A stretch of DNA of 57,093 nt from Acidobacteriaceae bacterium (lineage in GTDB: Bacteria; Acidobacteriota; Terriglobia; Terriglobales; Acidobacteriaceae). Position 1 is the first letter of the stretch, and the number at the start of each line of letters is the position of its first letter. Positions 43,911-53,393 of this stretch are shown piece after piece. Both the position numbers and the translations under genes were made by a program. The notes beneath the pieces are model-generated. The model had not been told where the DNA came from. It was given only the letters and a program-made list of their open reading frames with translations, and did not search any database. The DNA is taken from contig JASHTS010000038.1 in NCBI GenBank assembly GCA_030040425.1, forward strand, positions 1 through 57,093. Direction: 5' to 3'.

Positions 43911-45356
43911 ATGCGCAAAGCTCCTCGATTCCTGGCGCTTGTCCTCTGCCTCTCCGCCCTCGCCGTGGCGGCGCAGGCCCCGCTGCCCCACGCATCGCCC
44001 GCCGATCGCGCCGAGGCGCTCGCGATTTTCAGGCAGCTCATCGAAATCAACACCACGGATACTCCGCAAGGCAACGTGACCACGGCGACTGCGGCCATGG
44101 AAAAACGCATCCTCGATGCCGGCTTCCCCGCCGCCGACGTGCAGCTGATTGGCGCCAACCCGCGCAAGATGAATCTCGTCGTCCGCTACCGCGCCGCGGG
44201 CACGCCGGACGAGAAGCCGGTCCTCTTTCTCTGCCACATGGACGTGGTGCAGGCTTTGCGCTCCGACTGGACCACCGATCCCTTTCAATTTGTCGAGAAG
44301 GACGGCTACTACTACGGCCGCGGCACGCAGGACATGAAGGAATCGGACGCTGCGCTGGTGGCCACGTTCCTGCGCCTGCACCGTGAGGGGTACAGGCCGA
44401 AGCGCGATCTCATTCTCGCCCTCACCGCCGACGAGGAGGGCGGCCACTTCAACGGCGCCTCCTGGCTCGTCGCCAATCATCGGGACCTGGTCAACGCCGC
44501 CTACGTCATCAACCCCGATGCGGGCGGCATTGAACTCGAGCACGGCCGGCCCGTGATTGCTGCAGTGGAAGCCACGGAAAAGGTCTATTCCGACTTTCAG
44601 ATCACCGCCAAAAATCGCGGGGGGCACAGCTCCCTGCCGCGCCCGGACAACGCCATCTACGAGCTTACCGCCGCGCTCACCAGGCTCGCGGCTTTTAGTT
44701 TTCCATTCGAGATGAATGAGGTCACGCGCACTTATTTCAAAAATCTTGCTGCGCAGGAGACCGGCGAGACCGCCGCCGATATGCGCGCCATTCTCGCCGA
44801 CCCGCCGGACATGGAAGCCGCCGCGCGGCTCAGCGAGGATCCCAGCTACAACGCGAACTTCCGCACCACCTGCGTGGCCACGCGCCTCGCCGCCGGCCAC
44901 GCCAACAATGCGCTGCCGCAGACCGCCCAGGCCATCGTCAACTGCCGCATCTTTCCCGGCCGCTCGCCGGAAGAAATTCGCCGGCAACTGATCCAGCTCT
45001 TCGCCGACCCTGAACTCACCGTGAAATATGTCTCCGATGCGGGCGACGTCTTTGACACGGCCCCGGACCGCAAGGCCATCGTGCCGCCGCCGCCCAACCC
45101 GCAGGTCCTCGGGCCGCTCACGCGCATTACGGATGCCCTCTGGCCCGGCGTTCCCGTGATACCGGTCATGGAGAACGGCGCCAGCGACTCCATTTACTTT
45201 GCGCAGGCCGGCATTCCCTCTTACGGCTATTCGGCCGTCGCGCTCGAGCGCGATGACGTGCGCGCCCACGGCAAGGATGAGCGCTTGCCCGTCGATTCCT
45301 ATTGGAAATCGCTCGATTTCTTCTATTCGTTTGCCCAGGCGCTGGGCGACGAGTGA
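43911..45356 (+). CDS. Secreted M20-family metallopeptidase
   Basis: A 481-residue di-zinc exopeptidase or amidohydrolase with a signal peptide (FLALVLCLSALAVAAQA). Metal ligands and catalytic residues are visible: His in LCHMDVV, Asp in GRGTQDMKES, the Glu pair in TADEEGG, Asp in VINPDAGG and His in VRAHGKDERLP. The dimerisation (lid) domain spans about 225-360. M20 proteins trim peptides or acyl-amino acids; being exported, it may serve nutrient uptake. No Shine-Dalgarno precedes the ATG, and a -10-like TACAAT lies 7 bases upstream, so it may be leaderless. Confidence 0.93.
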   Translation: MRKAPRFLALVLCLSALAVAAQAPLPHASPADRAEALAIFRQLIEINTTDTPQGNVTTATAAMEKRILDAGFPAADVQLIGANPRKMNLVVRYRAAGTPDEKPVLFLCHMDVVQALRSDWTTDPFQFVEKDGYYYGRGTQDMKESDAALVATFLRLHREGYRPKRDLILALTADEEGGHFNGASWLVANHRDLVNAAYVINPDAGGIELEHGRPVIAAVEATEKVYSDFQITAKNRGGHSSLPRPDNAIYELTAALTRLAAFSFPFEMNEVTRTYFKNLAAQETGETAADMRAILADPPDMEAAARLSEDPSYNANFRTTCVATRLAAGHANNALPQTAQAIVNCRIFPGRSPEEIRRQLIQLFADPELTVKYVSDAGDVFDTAPDRKAIVPPPPNPQVLGPLTRITDALWPGVPVIPVMENGASDSIYFAQAGIPSYGYSAVALERDDVRAHGKDERLPVDSYWKSLDFFYSFAQALGDE

Positions 45357-45805
45357 CGCCTCACGCCTTACTGGGGCTCGTCGCCCGCAGCCGCCCCCGT
45401 CTTCGCCGCTGCCCGCTTTCCCTTCCGCCTGGCGACGGCCGCGTAAGCCCAGCAACCGACGAAGGCGCCGATAAGGCCGCTGAAAAAGTGCAGCACCTCT
45501 TGGATGAACCGCCAATGGAGAAGATGATACACAGTCGGCTGATAAAAGAAATGCGGCATGGCTGGCTGATCTCATCTTCAGTGTATGCTGGTCGCTCGCT
45601 GCAGCTCATGGAAGGAGCGTAGATCTAGACCTGCGGCGTCGCGTCGAACTGGCTCGACGACAAACGTTCTTCACCCCGTTCTCGTTCTTTCCGTCCGGCC
45701 CGCCCGCGCCGCACACAGCCGGCAGCCGCCGAATCCGGCAACAAGCCAGCCGCGGAAGGGGCGGAGTTCGTCAGGGGAACGCGCGCGCCATCTCGCCTTC
45801 CGTGC
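45357..45805. other. Intergenic region with one small minus-strand ORF
   Basis: 449 bases between the M20 gene and mfd. Apart from the small membrane ORF at 45368-45559, I see no gene, RNA or repeat. A GC-rich stretch runs from about 45640 to 45800. Confidence 0.5.
45368..45559 (-). CDS. Small membrane protein
   Basis: A 63-residue frame with one clear membrane helix (FSGLIGAFVGCWAYAAVA) followed by a basic, Ala-rich tail (RRKGKRAAAKTGAAAG). The first half is aromatic and His-rich (FFYQPTVYHLLHWRF). The ribosome binding site is weak. The function is unknown. Confidence 0.5.
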   Translation of the reverse strand: MPHFFYQPTVYHLLHWRFIQEVLHFFSGLIGAFVGCWAYAAVARRKGKRAAAKTGAAAGDEPQ

Positions 45806-48800
45806 ATGTCGCCGCTGCTAAACTTGACTCTGATGATTCTCCCGTTTGTCCGCGAGATTTTCGCGGAGCTGGAGCATTCTTCGGGTTTCGAGCGCGTACA
45901 GAGGCACCTGGGCCTGGGTACGGGGCGGCGGCGTGTGTCCGGATTGACGGTCACGGCCCGAGCTCTGCTGATACCGCTCATGGCCCGCGCCGCGCGGCAG
46001 CCGGTGGTGGTGGTGGTCGCCGACAACAAAGCCGCCGAGACGCTCGAGACGCTCATCAAGGCCGGCTGCGAGCTCACCGGCGCCATCGATCTCGCGCGCG
46101 TGGTTCGCCTTCCCGCGCACGACGTGCTTCCTTTCGAAAATCTGTCGCCGCACCCGGACGTGCTGGAACAACGTGCTTCGGCGCTTTGGAAGCTCGCCAC
46201 CGGCGCCGTCGACATTCTCATCGCGCCTGTCGAGTCGGCCGCGCTCAAGCTGTTCGAGCGCGAATACTACTCCGGCCTCGCCGTCACGCTGCGCCGCGGC
46301 GAAGAGATAGACCTCGAGACCCTCATCGCGCATCTGGCCGGCGTGGGCTATGCGCAGATGGACCTGGTGGAGATGCCGGGGCAGTTCACGCGCCGCGGCG
46401 GCATCCTCGATGTCTACTCGCCCGAGGCAGAACGGCCGGTGCGCATCGAGTTCTTCGGCGATGAGATTGAGACCATCCGCAAGTTTGATCCCGAAACCCA
46501 GCGCTCGCAAAGCGGCCTCGATGAAGCCGAGCTGCTTCCGCTCACGGAGACGCCGGTGACCGAACATTTGCTGGCCGCGGTGAACGCGCGGCTCAGCCGG
46601 GAACGCGTCGCAATCGAAGACGAACAGATGGCCGCGGAAACCGTTGCCGCCGGCGGCGTGAGCGTCTTTCCCGGCTGGGAGTTCTTCGCCGCAGTGGCCG
46701 GCGCGGAAAAATCGCTGCTCTCGCTCGTGCCTCGCTGCGCTGTATTCGTTGACGAGCCGGCCATGGTGCGCAACCAGATCGAGCGCTGGTGGAGCAAGGT
46801 CGAGCAGCGCCACGAGCGCTCCGGCATCGGCTCGCTGATTCGCCCCGAAGACATTTACCTGCGCCCCGAAGTTCTTTCGGCATCGCTGCAAGCACACTTC
46901 GGCCTTGACCTCGATCAGCTCGGCGCCGTCGATTTGCTTGAAGACGACCACACGCTGGGCGAAATTGAGATAAACACCCGGCCCACGCTCCGCTTTCACG
47001 GCTCGATTCCCGCGCTGACCGAGCAGTTGAAGAACCTGATGCAATCGGAATCGCGCATCGTTCTCGCCGCCGCCAACCAGGGAGACGTGGAGCGGCTGGC
47101 CACCGTGTTGCGCGAGTACCAGATTCCGTATCGGCTCGGCAGCCGCATCCAGCACGGCGGCGAATCCATTCTCGAAGAAGCCAGTTACATGGCCGGCGAT
47201 CTGCGCGTGCCCGTCATCGTGCGTACGCACCTTGCTGCCGGCGTCAGTTTCGCCGGCGCAAATCTCGTCGTCTTCGGCGCCAACGATCTCTCCGACGAGG
47301 CCGATGTGGCCGCTCGCCCCGAGCCCAAACGATCGAAAACTGCTGCCTTCGTCTCCGATTTCCGCGATCTTTCCATCGGCGACTACGTCGTCCACGTGGA
47401 GCACGGCATCGCGCAGTACCAGGGCCTCAAAGAAATTGTGCAGGACGGCCTTTCGGTCGAATTCATGATCCTCGAGTTCGCTGAGGCCGCCAAGCTCTAC
47501 GTTCCCCTCACCCGCCTCGACCTCATCCAGAAGTACCGCTCCACTGATACCGGCCCCGCGCCGGTGCTCAACCGGCTGGGCTCGCAGCAGTGGACCCGCA
47601 CCAAGGCGCGCGTGCGCAAGGCCATGCAGGACATGGCTGCGGAGCTGCTCAAACTCTACGCCGAGCGCCACACGGCGGAAGGAACCGCGTTCTCGCCGGA
47701 CAACGAGTTCCAGCGCGAGTTCGAAGACGCCTTCGATTACAACGAGACCGACGACCAGTCGACGGCGATCCGCGCCATCAAGGACGATATGGAGGCGCCC
47801 ACACCCATGGATCGCCTGCTCTGTGGCGACGTGGGCTACGGCAAAACCGAAGTGGCCATGCGCGCGGCGTTCAAAGCCGTGCAGGATGGCAAGCAGGTGG
47901 CCGTGCTTACGCCCACCACGGTCCTCAGCTTCCAGCACTTCGAAACCTTCAAGAGACGCTTTGCGCAATTTCCCATTCACGTGGAGATGATCTCCCGCTT
48001 CCGCACGGCGAAGGAGCAGAAGGATATCGTGGAGCGCGTTGAGACCGGCAAGGTGGATATTCTCATCGGCACGCATCGCCTGCTTTCCAAAGACATCCGC
48101 TTTCAGGATCTCGGTCTGCTCGTCGTCGACGAGGAGCAGCGCTTCGGCGTGCGTCACAAGGAGCGGCTCAAGCAGATGCGCAAGCAGATCGACGTGCTCG
48201 CCATGTCTGCCACGCCCATTCCGCGCACGCTGCACATGTCCTTGGTGGGATTGCGCGACATGAGCGTCATCGAGACGCCGCCCAAGGACCGCATGGCCAT
48301 CCAGACGGTAGTGGCCAGGTACGACGAGAAGATCGTCCGCTCCGCCATCGAAGTGGAGCTCGAGCGCGGCGGCCAGGTCTATTTCGTGCATAATCGCGTC
48401 GAGTCGATCTATGAGATCGCTTCGCGCATTCAGGAACTGGTGCCCGCCGCGCGTGTGGCCGTGGGGCACGGGCAGATGAGCGAAAGCGAGCTCGAAAAAG
48501 TGATGCTCGCCTTCATGCACCACGAGTTCGACGTGCTGGTGGCCACCACCATCATCGAGAACGGCCTCGACATCCCGCTCGCCAACACCATCTTCATCAA
48601 CCGCGCCGATCGCCACGGTCTGAGCGAGCTCTACCAGTTGCGCGGCAGGGTGGGCCGGTCGAATCGCAGGGCTTATGCTTATTTGCTCATACCGCGCGAA
48701 AATGAGCTCACGGAGATTGCGCGCCGGCGGCTGGCTGCGCTCAAGGAGTTTTCGGACCTCGGCGCAGGCTTCAAGATCGCCGCGCTCGATCTCGAGCTGC

Positions 48801-49381
48801 GCGGCGCCGGCAACATGCTCGGCGGTGAGCAGAGCGGCCACATCGAGGCCGTGGGTTTTGAGCTCTACACCTCCATGCTCGAGGCCGCGGTGAAGGAGCT
48901 CAAGGGCGAGGGCGGCGAAGAGCGCGCTGCCACGCAACTCAATCTCGGCATCGCGCTGCGCATCGACGAAAGCTACGTGCCCGAGGAAAATCAGCGCCTG
49001 CGCCTTTACAAGAAGATCGCCGGCGCAACCGGCTCCAGCGCCGTCAATGAGATTCGCGCCGAGTTGGAAGACCGCTATGGAGCACCGCCGGACGCGACCG
49101 TTTATCTTCTCGAGGCCGCGATGCTGCGCCTGGAATGCGAGCGCATCGGCGTAGCGCAGATCGACCGCAAGCGCGGCGAACTGCAGATTCGCTTCACGGA
49201 GAACGCCGCGGTCAATCCGGAACAGTTGATGCGTCTCGTCGCCCGCAACGCCAAACGCGGCGCGCAGTTCACGCCGCAGGGCGTGCTCAAATATCCGCTG
49301 CAGGCTTCGCGCCCCGATGAAGTCCTGCTTGAAATTCACGACCTGCTCGCGGGTCTCGCCTCTGCGCCTGTCGAGGCCTGA
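45806..49381 (+). CDS. mfd: Transcription-repair coupling factor
   Basis: A 1191-residue DNA translocase that removes stalled RNA polymerase and recruits UvrA. Order: UvrB-like N-terminal module (about 1-350), polymerase-interacting CarD-like domain (about 500-570, GDYVVHVEHGIAQYQGL), RecG-like helicase (about 600-960: Walker A GDVGYGKTE, DEEQRFG box, SATPIPRTL), TRG motif region, and C-terminal autoinhibitory domain. The length matches the family. The ATG at 45806 is used; the ATG at 45833 (MILPFVREIF) may be the true start, and neither has a good ribosome binding site. Confidence 0.97.
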   Translation: MSPLLNLTLMILPFVREIFAELEHSSGFERVQRHLGLGTGRRRVSGLTVTARALLIPLMARAARQPVVVVVADNKAAETLETLIKAGCELTGAIDLARVVRLPAHDVLPFENLSPHPDVLEQRASALWKLATGAVDILIAPVESAALKLFEREYYSGLAVTLRRGEEIDLETLIAHLAGVGYAQMDLVEMPGQFTRRGGILDVYSPEAERPVRIEFFGDEIETIRKFDPETQRSQSGLDEAELLPLTETPVTEHLLAAVNARLSRERVAIEDEQMAAETVAAGGVSVFPGWEFFAAVAGAEKSLLSLVPRCAVFVDEPAMVRNQIERWWSKVEQRHERSGIGSLIRPEDIYLRPEVLSASLQAHFGLDLDQLGAVDLLEDDHTLGEIEINTRPTLRFHGSIPALTEQLKNLMQSESRIVLAAANQGDVERLATVLREYQIPYRLGSRIQHGGESILEEASYMAGDLRVPVIVRTHLAAGVSFAGANLVVFGANDLSDEADVAARPEPKRSKTAAFVSDFRDLSIGDYVVHVEHGIAQYQGLKEIVQDGLSVEFMILEFAEAAKLYVPLTRLDLIQKYRSTDTGPAPVLNRLGSQQWTRTKARVRKAMQDMAAELLKLYAERHTAEGTAFSPDNEFQREFEDAFDYNETDDQSTAIRAIKDDMEAPTPMDRLLCGDVGYGKTEVAMRAAFKAVQDGKQVAVLTPTTVLSFQHFETFKRRFAQFPIHVEMISRFRTAKEQKDIVERVETGKVDILIGTHRLLSKDIRFQDLGLLVVDEEQRFGVRHKERLKQMRKQIDVLAMSATPIPRTLHMSLVGLRDMSVIETPPKDRMAIQTVVARYDEKIVRSAIEVELERGGQVYFVHNRVESIYEIASRIQELVPAARVAVGHGQMSESELEKVMLAFMHHEFDVLVATTIIENGLDIPLANTIFINRADRHGLSELYQLRGRVGRSNRRAYAYLLIPRENELTEIARRRLAALKEFSDLGAGFKIAALDLELRGAGNMLGGEQSGHIEAVGFELYTSMLEAAVKELKGEGGEERAATQLNLGIALRIDESYVPEENQRLRLYKKIAGATGSSAVNEIRAELEDRYGAPPDATVYLLEAAMLRLECERIGVAQIDRKRGELQIRFTENAAVNPEQLMRLVARNAKRGAQFTPQGVLKYPLQASRPDEVLLEIHDLLAGLASAPVEA

Positions 49382-49406
49382 AATGCCCCTTTCGCTCGAG
49401 GTATGG

Positions 49407-49635
49407 ATGACAAAATCCGCAGCGCTTTTGGGTATCGGAGTTTTTGTGCTTTCTTCTCTTTCCATCTCGGCGGCACAGGGGTCTCGAAATCATGAAGCTC
49501 CGCGAGGACATGCAGAAAAAGGAAGGCGCGGCTTTTTCGCTCGAGAAATTTCACGACGACTCTCTCAAGCAGGGATTCCCGCCCATCGAGATCGTGCGCG
49601 AGGCGATGCCGGGCGATCGATCCCCTACACTATAG
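49407..49635 (+). pseudogene. Remnant of a secreted DUF885-type protein (internal deletion)
   Basis: The ATG at 49407, with GAGGT upstream, starts a perfect signal peptide (MTKSAALLGIGVFVLSSL...SAAQ). After about 27 codons, sense is continued in another frame (from 49492, MKLREDMQKKEGAAFSLEKF), giving the tail typical of DUF885 proteins (FHDDSLKQGFPPIEIVREAM) and a TAG at 49635. A gene of perhaps 1.7 kb has thus lost its whole middle, leaving the export signal and C-terminus out of frame. The DUF885 assignment is from memory of its C-terminal pattern. Confidence 0.6.
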
Positions 49636-49710
49636 TCGCGGCGCAGGCATTCGAAATCTTGCGTGCGGCGGTTTGAGTAGAATGCTTTCGCACCGGGGAG
49701 GTAGGACGAC

Positions 49711-50136
49711 ATGCGAATTGTCAGATTGCTGCTTTTCGTCTACTTTGAGTTTCTTACTGTGGTTTTCATCACCTTCGCCATCAACCAGCTTCGTCATTAC
49801 GGAGCTCGCAGCCAGAATGGTTTGAATCCTCCTCTCAGCCCGGTATTCGCATATCTGATACCCATCACCCTGGCGGTCGTGTTTGGAGCTGCAAGCGTCG
49901 TCATTTTTCGTGGAGCGGTAATGAGAAAGATGGGAGGGAATGCCTGGGTGATTGTGGCAAGCCTCCTGAGCCTGGTGATATCGATAGGGCTTCCTCTCTT
50001 ATACCTTCACGCGCAAGGGGCGCGCGCCTTCTTAAAGGTTGGAGAATTTCTCTTCATTCCTACCTTATTCGCGGTTACCTCTCTGATTGTTTATCTCCGG
50101 CGCAACGAGCCGCTTGACGCGGGAACACACTTCTGA
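49711..50136 (+). CDS. Small integral membrane protein
   Basis: A 141-residue protein with four membrane helices (LLLFVYFEFLTVVFITFA, AYLIPITLAVVFGAASVVIF, VIVASLLSLVISIGLPLLYL, FLFIPTLFAVTSLIVYL). GGGGAGG lies 9 bases before the ATG. Base composition is lower in GC than its neighbours. No family is recognised. It is followed by galU after 74 bases. Confidence 0.75.
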   Translation: MRIVRLLLFVYFEFLTVVFITFAINQLRHYGARSQNGLNPPLSPVFAYLIPITLAVVFGAASVVIFRGAVMRKMGGNAWVIVASLLSLVISIGLPLLYLHAQGARAFLKVGEFLFIPTLFAVTSLIVYLRRNEPLDAGTHF

Positions 50137-50210
50137 CGCGCAATGAAACCGCCGGCACTCCCTGGGCTTCGCGAGAATTACGACGCAAGGACGGAAATGG
50201 AAGATACAGA

Positions 50211-51083
50211 ATGAGCCAACGAGTTCGTAAAGCGGTTTTTCCAGCAGCCGGCCTGGGCACACGTTTTCTGCCCGCCACCAAAGTCATCCCCAAGGAGATG
50301 CTCCCCGTTGTCGACAAGCCCATCCTGCAATACGGCGTGGAAGAAGCCATCGCTTCCGGCATCGAGCACATCATCCTGGTCACCGGGCGCGGCAAGGGCG
50401 CCATGGAGGACCACTTCGATATCAGCTTCGAGCTCGATGCGACGCTCGAAAAAAAAGGCAAGAAGGAATTGCTGGAGCTCTCGCGCGGCATTTCGTCCAT
50501 GGCCCGCGTCAGCTCCGTGCGGCAGAAAGAACCGCTCGGCCTTGGCCACGCTGTGCTCTGCGCAAAAGAGCTCGTGGGCGACGAGCCCTTCGCCGTCATC
50601 CTGCCCGACGACGTGATTGACGCCGCCCCCCCGTGCCTCAAGCAGATGATCGGCGTCTTCAACGAGAAAGGCGGATCGGTGCTGGCGACCATGACCGTCG
50701 AGGGCCCCGGCATCAGCGCCTACGGCGTGCTGGCCGGCGCACCTGACCCCCAAAATCCGCGCATCTACAACTGCACCGGCATGGTGGAAAAGCCGAAATT
50801 CGAAGTGGCGCCGTCCACGCAGGCCATCATCGGCCGCTACATTCTCACCCCGCGTGTCTTTGAATTGCTCGAGCACACGCAGCCCGGCGCCGTGGGCGAA
50901 ATCCAGCTCACCGATGGCATCAAGGCGCTGCTCAAGGAAGAAAAAGTCTTCGGCTACACCTTCGAGGGCAAGCGCTTCGACGCCGGCGACAAGTTCGGCA
51001 TGCTCCAGGCCACGGTCGAGTTCGCGCTGAAGCGGCCGGAGTTCGGCGAGAAGTTTCGCGCGTATTTGAAGGGATTGGTTTAG
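50211..51083 (+). CDS. galU: UTP-glucose-1-phosphate uridylyltransferase
   Basis: A 290-residue nucleotidyltransferase that makes UDP-glucose, the donor for many glycans, possibly including that of the GT2 synthase in this window. The motifs are PAAGLGTRFLPATKVIPKEM, LPVVDKPILQYGVEEAI, the metal-binding LPDDVID, GMVEKPK, GRYILTPRVFELL and GEIQLTDGI. The length is normal for bacterial GalU. The ATG at 50211 has GGAAGATACAG upstream. Confidence 0.97.
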   Translation: MSQRVRKAVFPAAGLGTRFLPATKVIPKEMLPVVDKPILQYGVEEAIASGIEHIILVTGRGKGAMEDHFDISFELDATLEKKGKKELLELSRGISSMARVSSVRQKEPLGLGHAVLCAKELVGDEPFAVILPDDVIDAAPPCLKQMIGVFNEKGGSVLATMTVEGPGISAYGVLAGAPDPQNPRIYNCTGMVEKPKFEVAPSTQAIIGRYILTPRVFELLEHTQPGAVGEIQLTDGIKALLKEEKVFGYTFEGKRFDAGDKFGMLQATVEFALKRPEFGEKFRAYLKGLV

Positions 51084-51114
51084 CAAGCTGGCAGGTCAGC
51101 CCGCTTCGGTACGA

Positions 51115-51154
51115 CATTCGCTGCCTCGCTCACTTGCTGACTCGCTGCTTCACG
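51115..51154. repeat. Octamer array O3, five 8-base units
   Basis: CATTCGCT, GCCTCGCT, CACTTGCT, GACTCGCT, GCTTCACG. The array covers the stop codon of the thioredoxin-like gene (51150-51152). Confidence 0.7.
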
Positions 51155-51707
51155 CCTTCCACTTGATATTGCAGCCGATCGAGGGGCGCTGCTCCCTGGG
51201 TACGGGCTTGCCCGCCAACACCGCGTCGATGGCCGCGCGCAAATCCTGCCCTGTGACCGGAACGCCGTTGCCCGGCCGGCTCGCGTCGAATTGGCCGCGG
51301 TAGACGAGCTTGAATCCCTTGTCGAAGAGAAAGAAGTCCGGCGTGCAGGCAGCCGTGTACGCGTGCGCCACGCTCTGCGATTCGTCGAAGAGGTAGGGAA
51401 AGGCAAAGCCATTGGCTTTGGCCTGCGCCTTCAGCCCCTCCGGTTTATCGGCGGGAAAATTCTCTGCATCGTTGGCGCTGACGGCCACCATCGCGATCGA
51501 TTTGCCCGCGTAGTCTGCGCCTAGTTTACCCAGCGACTTTTCCACGTGCTTCACATAAGGGCAGTGCGCGCAGATGAACATCACCAGCAGCGCGTCCTTG
51601 CCTTTGAAGTCGTCGCGGCGCACGGTCTTGCCGCCGATAACGTCGGTCAGTGAAAAATCGGGCGCCGATGTTCCCAGTTCCAGCATTGTTGATTCTGTAA
51701 GTGCCAT
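51150..51707 (-). CDS. Thioredoxin-like (redoxin/AhpC-TSA) protein
   Basis: A 185-residue thioredoxin-fold protein with the active site Cys46-Ala-His-Cys49 (ICAHCPYVK) and the ACTPDFFLFD block in place of the usual cis-Pro loop. It resembles cytoplasmic redoxins of the AhpC/TSA group, often annotated as thioredoxin family protein, and probably reduces disulfides or peroxides. There is no signal peptide. It is separated from ruvB by 57 bases that are mostly octamer array O4; its own stop is inside array O3. Confidence 0.92.
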   Translation of the reverse strand: MALTESTMLELGTSAPDFSLTDVIGGKTVRRDDFKGKDALLVMFICAHCPYVKHVEKSLGKLGADYAGKSIAMVAVSANDAENFPADKPEGLKAQAKANGFAFPYLFDESQSVAHAYTAACTPDFFLFDKGFKLVYRGQFDASRPGNGVPVTGQDLRAAIDAVLAGKPVPREQRPSIGCNIKWKA

Positions 51708-51726
51708 TATCCGATCTCCTCGTTGA

Positions 51727-51766
51727 AGTCCGCTCGCTCGCTGACTTGCTGTCTCGCTGTCTCGCT
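51727..51766. repeat. Octamer array O4, five 8-base units
   Basis: AGTCCGCT, CGCTCGCT, GACTTGCT, GTCTCGCT, GTCTCGCT. Exactly 40 bases, ending inside the stop codon of ruvB (51765-51767). This is the clearest octamer array. Confidence 0.75.
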
Positions 51767-52802
51767 AAAACAGCCCCGCCTGCCGTCCCGGCGCGGCAAG
51801 ACCAAAGTGCTCGTACGCGAGGCGCGTGGCCACGCGGCCGCGGGGCGTGCGGTCAAGAAAACCGATCTGAATCAGGAACGGCTCGTACACCTCTTCGAGC
51901 GCGTCCTCTTCTTCGGCCAGCGTGGCTGCCAGCGTGCCCAGTCCCACCGGCCCGCCATCATATTTTTGGATGATGGTCAGCAGCAAGCGGCGGTCGATTT
52001 CGTCGAAGCCGTGCGCATCCACTTCGAGCAGTTGAAGCGCCGCGTTGGCCGTGGCGCGATCGATCGCCCCCGTGCCGCGCACCTGCGCGTAGTCGCGCAC
52101 GCGGCGCAGCAGCCGGTTGGCAATGCGCGGCGTCCCCCGGGAGCGCAGCGCGATCTCCGCCGCGCCGTCGCGGTCGATGGGGATCTGGAGCACTTCGGCG
52201 GAGCGCTCCACGATCACGCGTAGCTCCTCCTCCGTATAAAATTCGAGGCGCAGCAGGATGCCGAAGCGCGAGCGCAAAGGCGAGGAGAGCAGCCCGGGCC
52301 GCGTGGTTGCGCCCACGAACGTGAAGGGCCTGATCTCCATCACGTGGGTGCGCGCCGCCGGTCCCTGGCCGATGATGATGTCGAGCTTGTAATCCTCGAG
52401 CGCGGTGTAGAGTTTTTCCTCGAGAACCGGCTGCATGCGGTGAATCTCATCGAGAAACAGCACCTGGCGCTCGCGCAGGTTGGTGAGGATGGCAGTCAGG
52501 TCGCCCTGGATCTGCAAGGCCGGCCCCGAGGTCTGCTGGAAACCGACGTCGAGCTCGTTGGCGATGATCGTGGCCAGCGTCGTCTTGCCCAGTCCCGGCG
52601 GCCCAAAGAGCAGCACGTGATCCAGCGCCTCGCCGCGCGATTTCGCCGCCTCCAGTGCAATGGCAAGTTGTTCTTTTGCTTTCGATTGCCCGATGAACTC
52701 CCGCAGCCACCGCGGCCGCAGCTTGAGCTCAAATCCCTGCTCCTCCTCGGCGCGCGCGGCGCTCACCAGCCGTTCCGGCGTGTTGTCGCGCGTGCTGGCC
52801 AT
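51765..52802 (-). CDS. ruvB: Holliday junction branch-migration helicase RuvB
   Basis: A 345-residue AAA+ ATPase that, with RuvA, drives branch migration in recombination. Walker A is GPPGLGKTT, Walker B LFLDEIHR, sensor I GATTRPG, the arginine finger lies in [10 protein letters not shown], and the C-terminal winged helix has [13 protein letters not shown] and [10 protein letters not shown]. The ATG at 52802 is used; a GTG two codons earlier is possible. RuvA and RuvC are not in the window. Confidence 0.97.
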   Translation of the reverse strand: MASTRDNTPERLVSAARAEEEQGFELKLRPRWLREFIGQSKAKEQLAIALEAAKSRGEALDHVLLFGPPGLGKTTLATIIANELDVGFQQTSGPALQIQGDLTAILTNLRERQVLFLDEIHRMQPVLEEKLYTALEDYKLDIIIGQGPAARTHVMEIRPFTFVGATTRPGLLSSPLRSRFGILLRLEFYTEEELRVIVERSAEVLQIPIDRDGAAEIALRSRGTPRIANRLLRRVRDYAQVRGTGAIDRATANAALQLLEVDAHGFDEIDRRLLLTIIQKYDGGPVGLGTLAATLAEEEDALEEVYEPFLIQIGFLDRTPRGRVATRLAYEHFGLAAPGRQAGLF

Positions 52803-52896
52803 GGTCACGAGAAGAGTGTAGCGGCTGGAGGCGGAAGCGGGCAAAATCGGAGGGAATTCAAGGTTGATCCCGCGCTGCCCAGTCGTATCGGAGGTT

Positions 52897-53079
52897 CTAC
52901 GCGCCCGGCGGGCGAAGGCGTTCCTGGACCTCGCGCGCATTGACCTCGCCCGCGACCTTTTCATCCCGGTAAAGCTTCTGCCGCAAGGGAAATCTCCTAC
53001 TCCAAAGCCCATTATGGGCATACAGGCCAGGCACTTTCGCCTCGCCGTCCCCGAACTTATAACAATCCAGATACCTCAC
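52897..53079 (-). CDS. Doubtful small ORF (60 aa)
   Basis: A GTG-start frame of 60 residues ([19 protein letters not shown] at the start) with a charged, helical end ([15 protein letters not shown]). No ribosome binding site is clear. The natural amino-acid balance is the only support. It would lie upstream of ruvB in the same direction. Confidence 0.25.
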   Translation of the reverse strand: MRYLDCYKFGDGEAKVPGLYAHNGLWSRRFPLRQKLYRDEKVAGEVNAREVQERLRPPGA

Positions 53080-53393
53080 TCAAAATGGTCATTGACGCTC
53101 TATTGAGCCTCCAGTAGCATGGCGCTAAATCAGAGAAATTTTCGGAAAAATCGTAAGGCCAATGGACCAAAGTGCTGAAAATGCAGCTCGCCGCGGCGGG
53201 CTTAGCACGCGATAATTGGATTGCGAATTCCGAAGAAACCTCAGGCGCGCCACGCTTTCGGGTCAAGTCCCTCGGCAGAGTTACGCAGGAGGACCGCTGC
53301 CCAGGCACTAATTTCATCCGCCGCAGGGCACATGAGAACCCAAGCGGCGCGGTTGTGCGTTTCGCCAGATTTAAGTAGGGAACAGGACGGCCC

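Noticed and set aside
45818..49465. An open frame of 1215 codons on the strand opposite mfd, longer than mfd itself
   Set aside because: It mirrors mfd codon for codon; in GC-rich genes the complementary frame often lacks stops. The composition (many His, Arg, Asp, Val, Gly runs) is not protein-like, and mfd has all family motifs.
53172..53378. Plus-strand frame of 68 codons before the lipoprotein
   Set aside because: It has a GTG start without ribosome binding site, no recognisable pattern, and lies in an AT-richer spacer; not strong enough to list as a gene.
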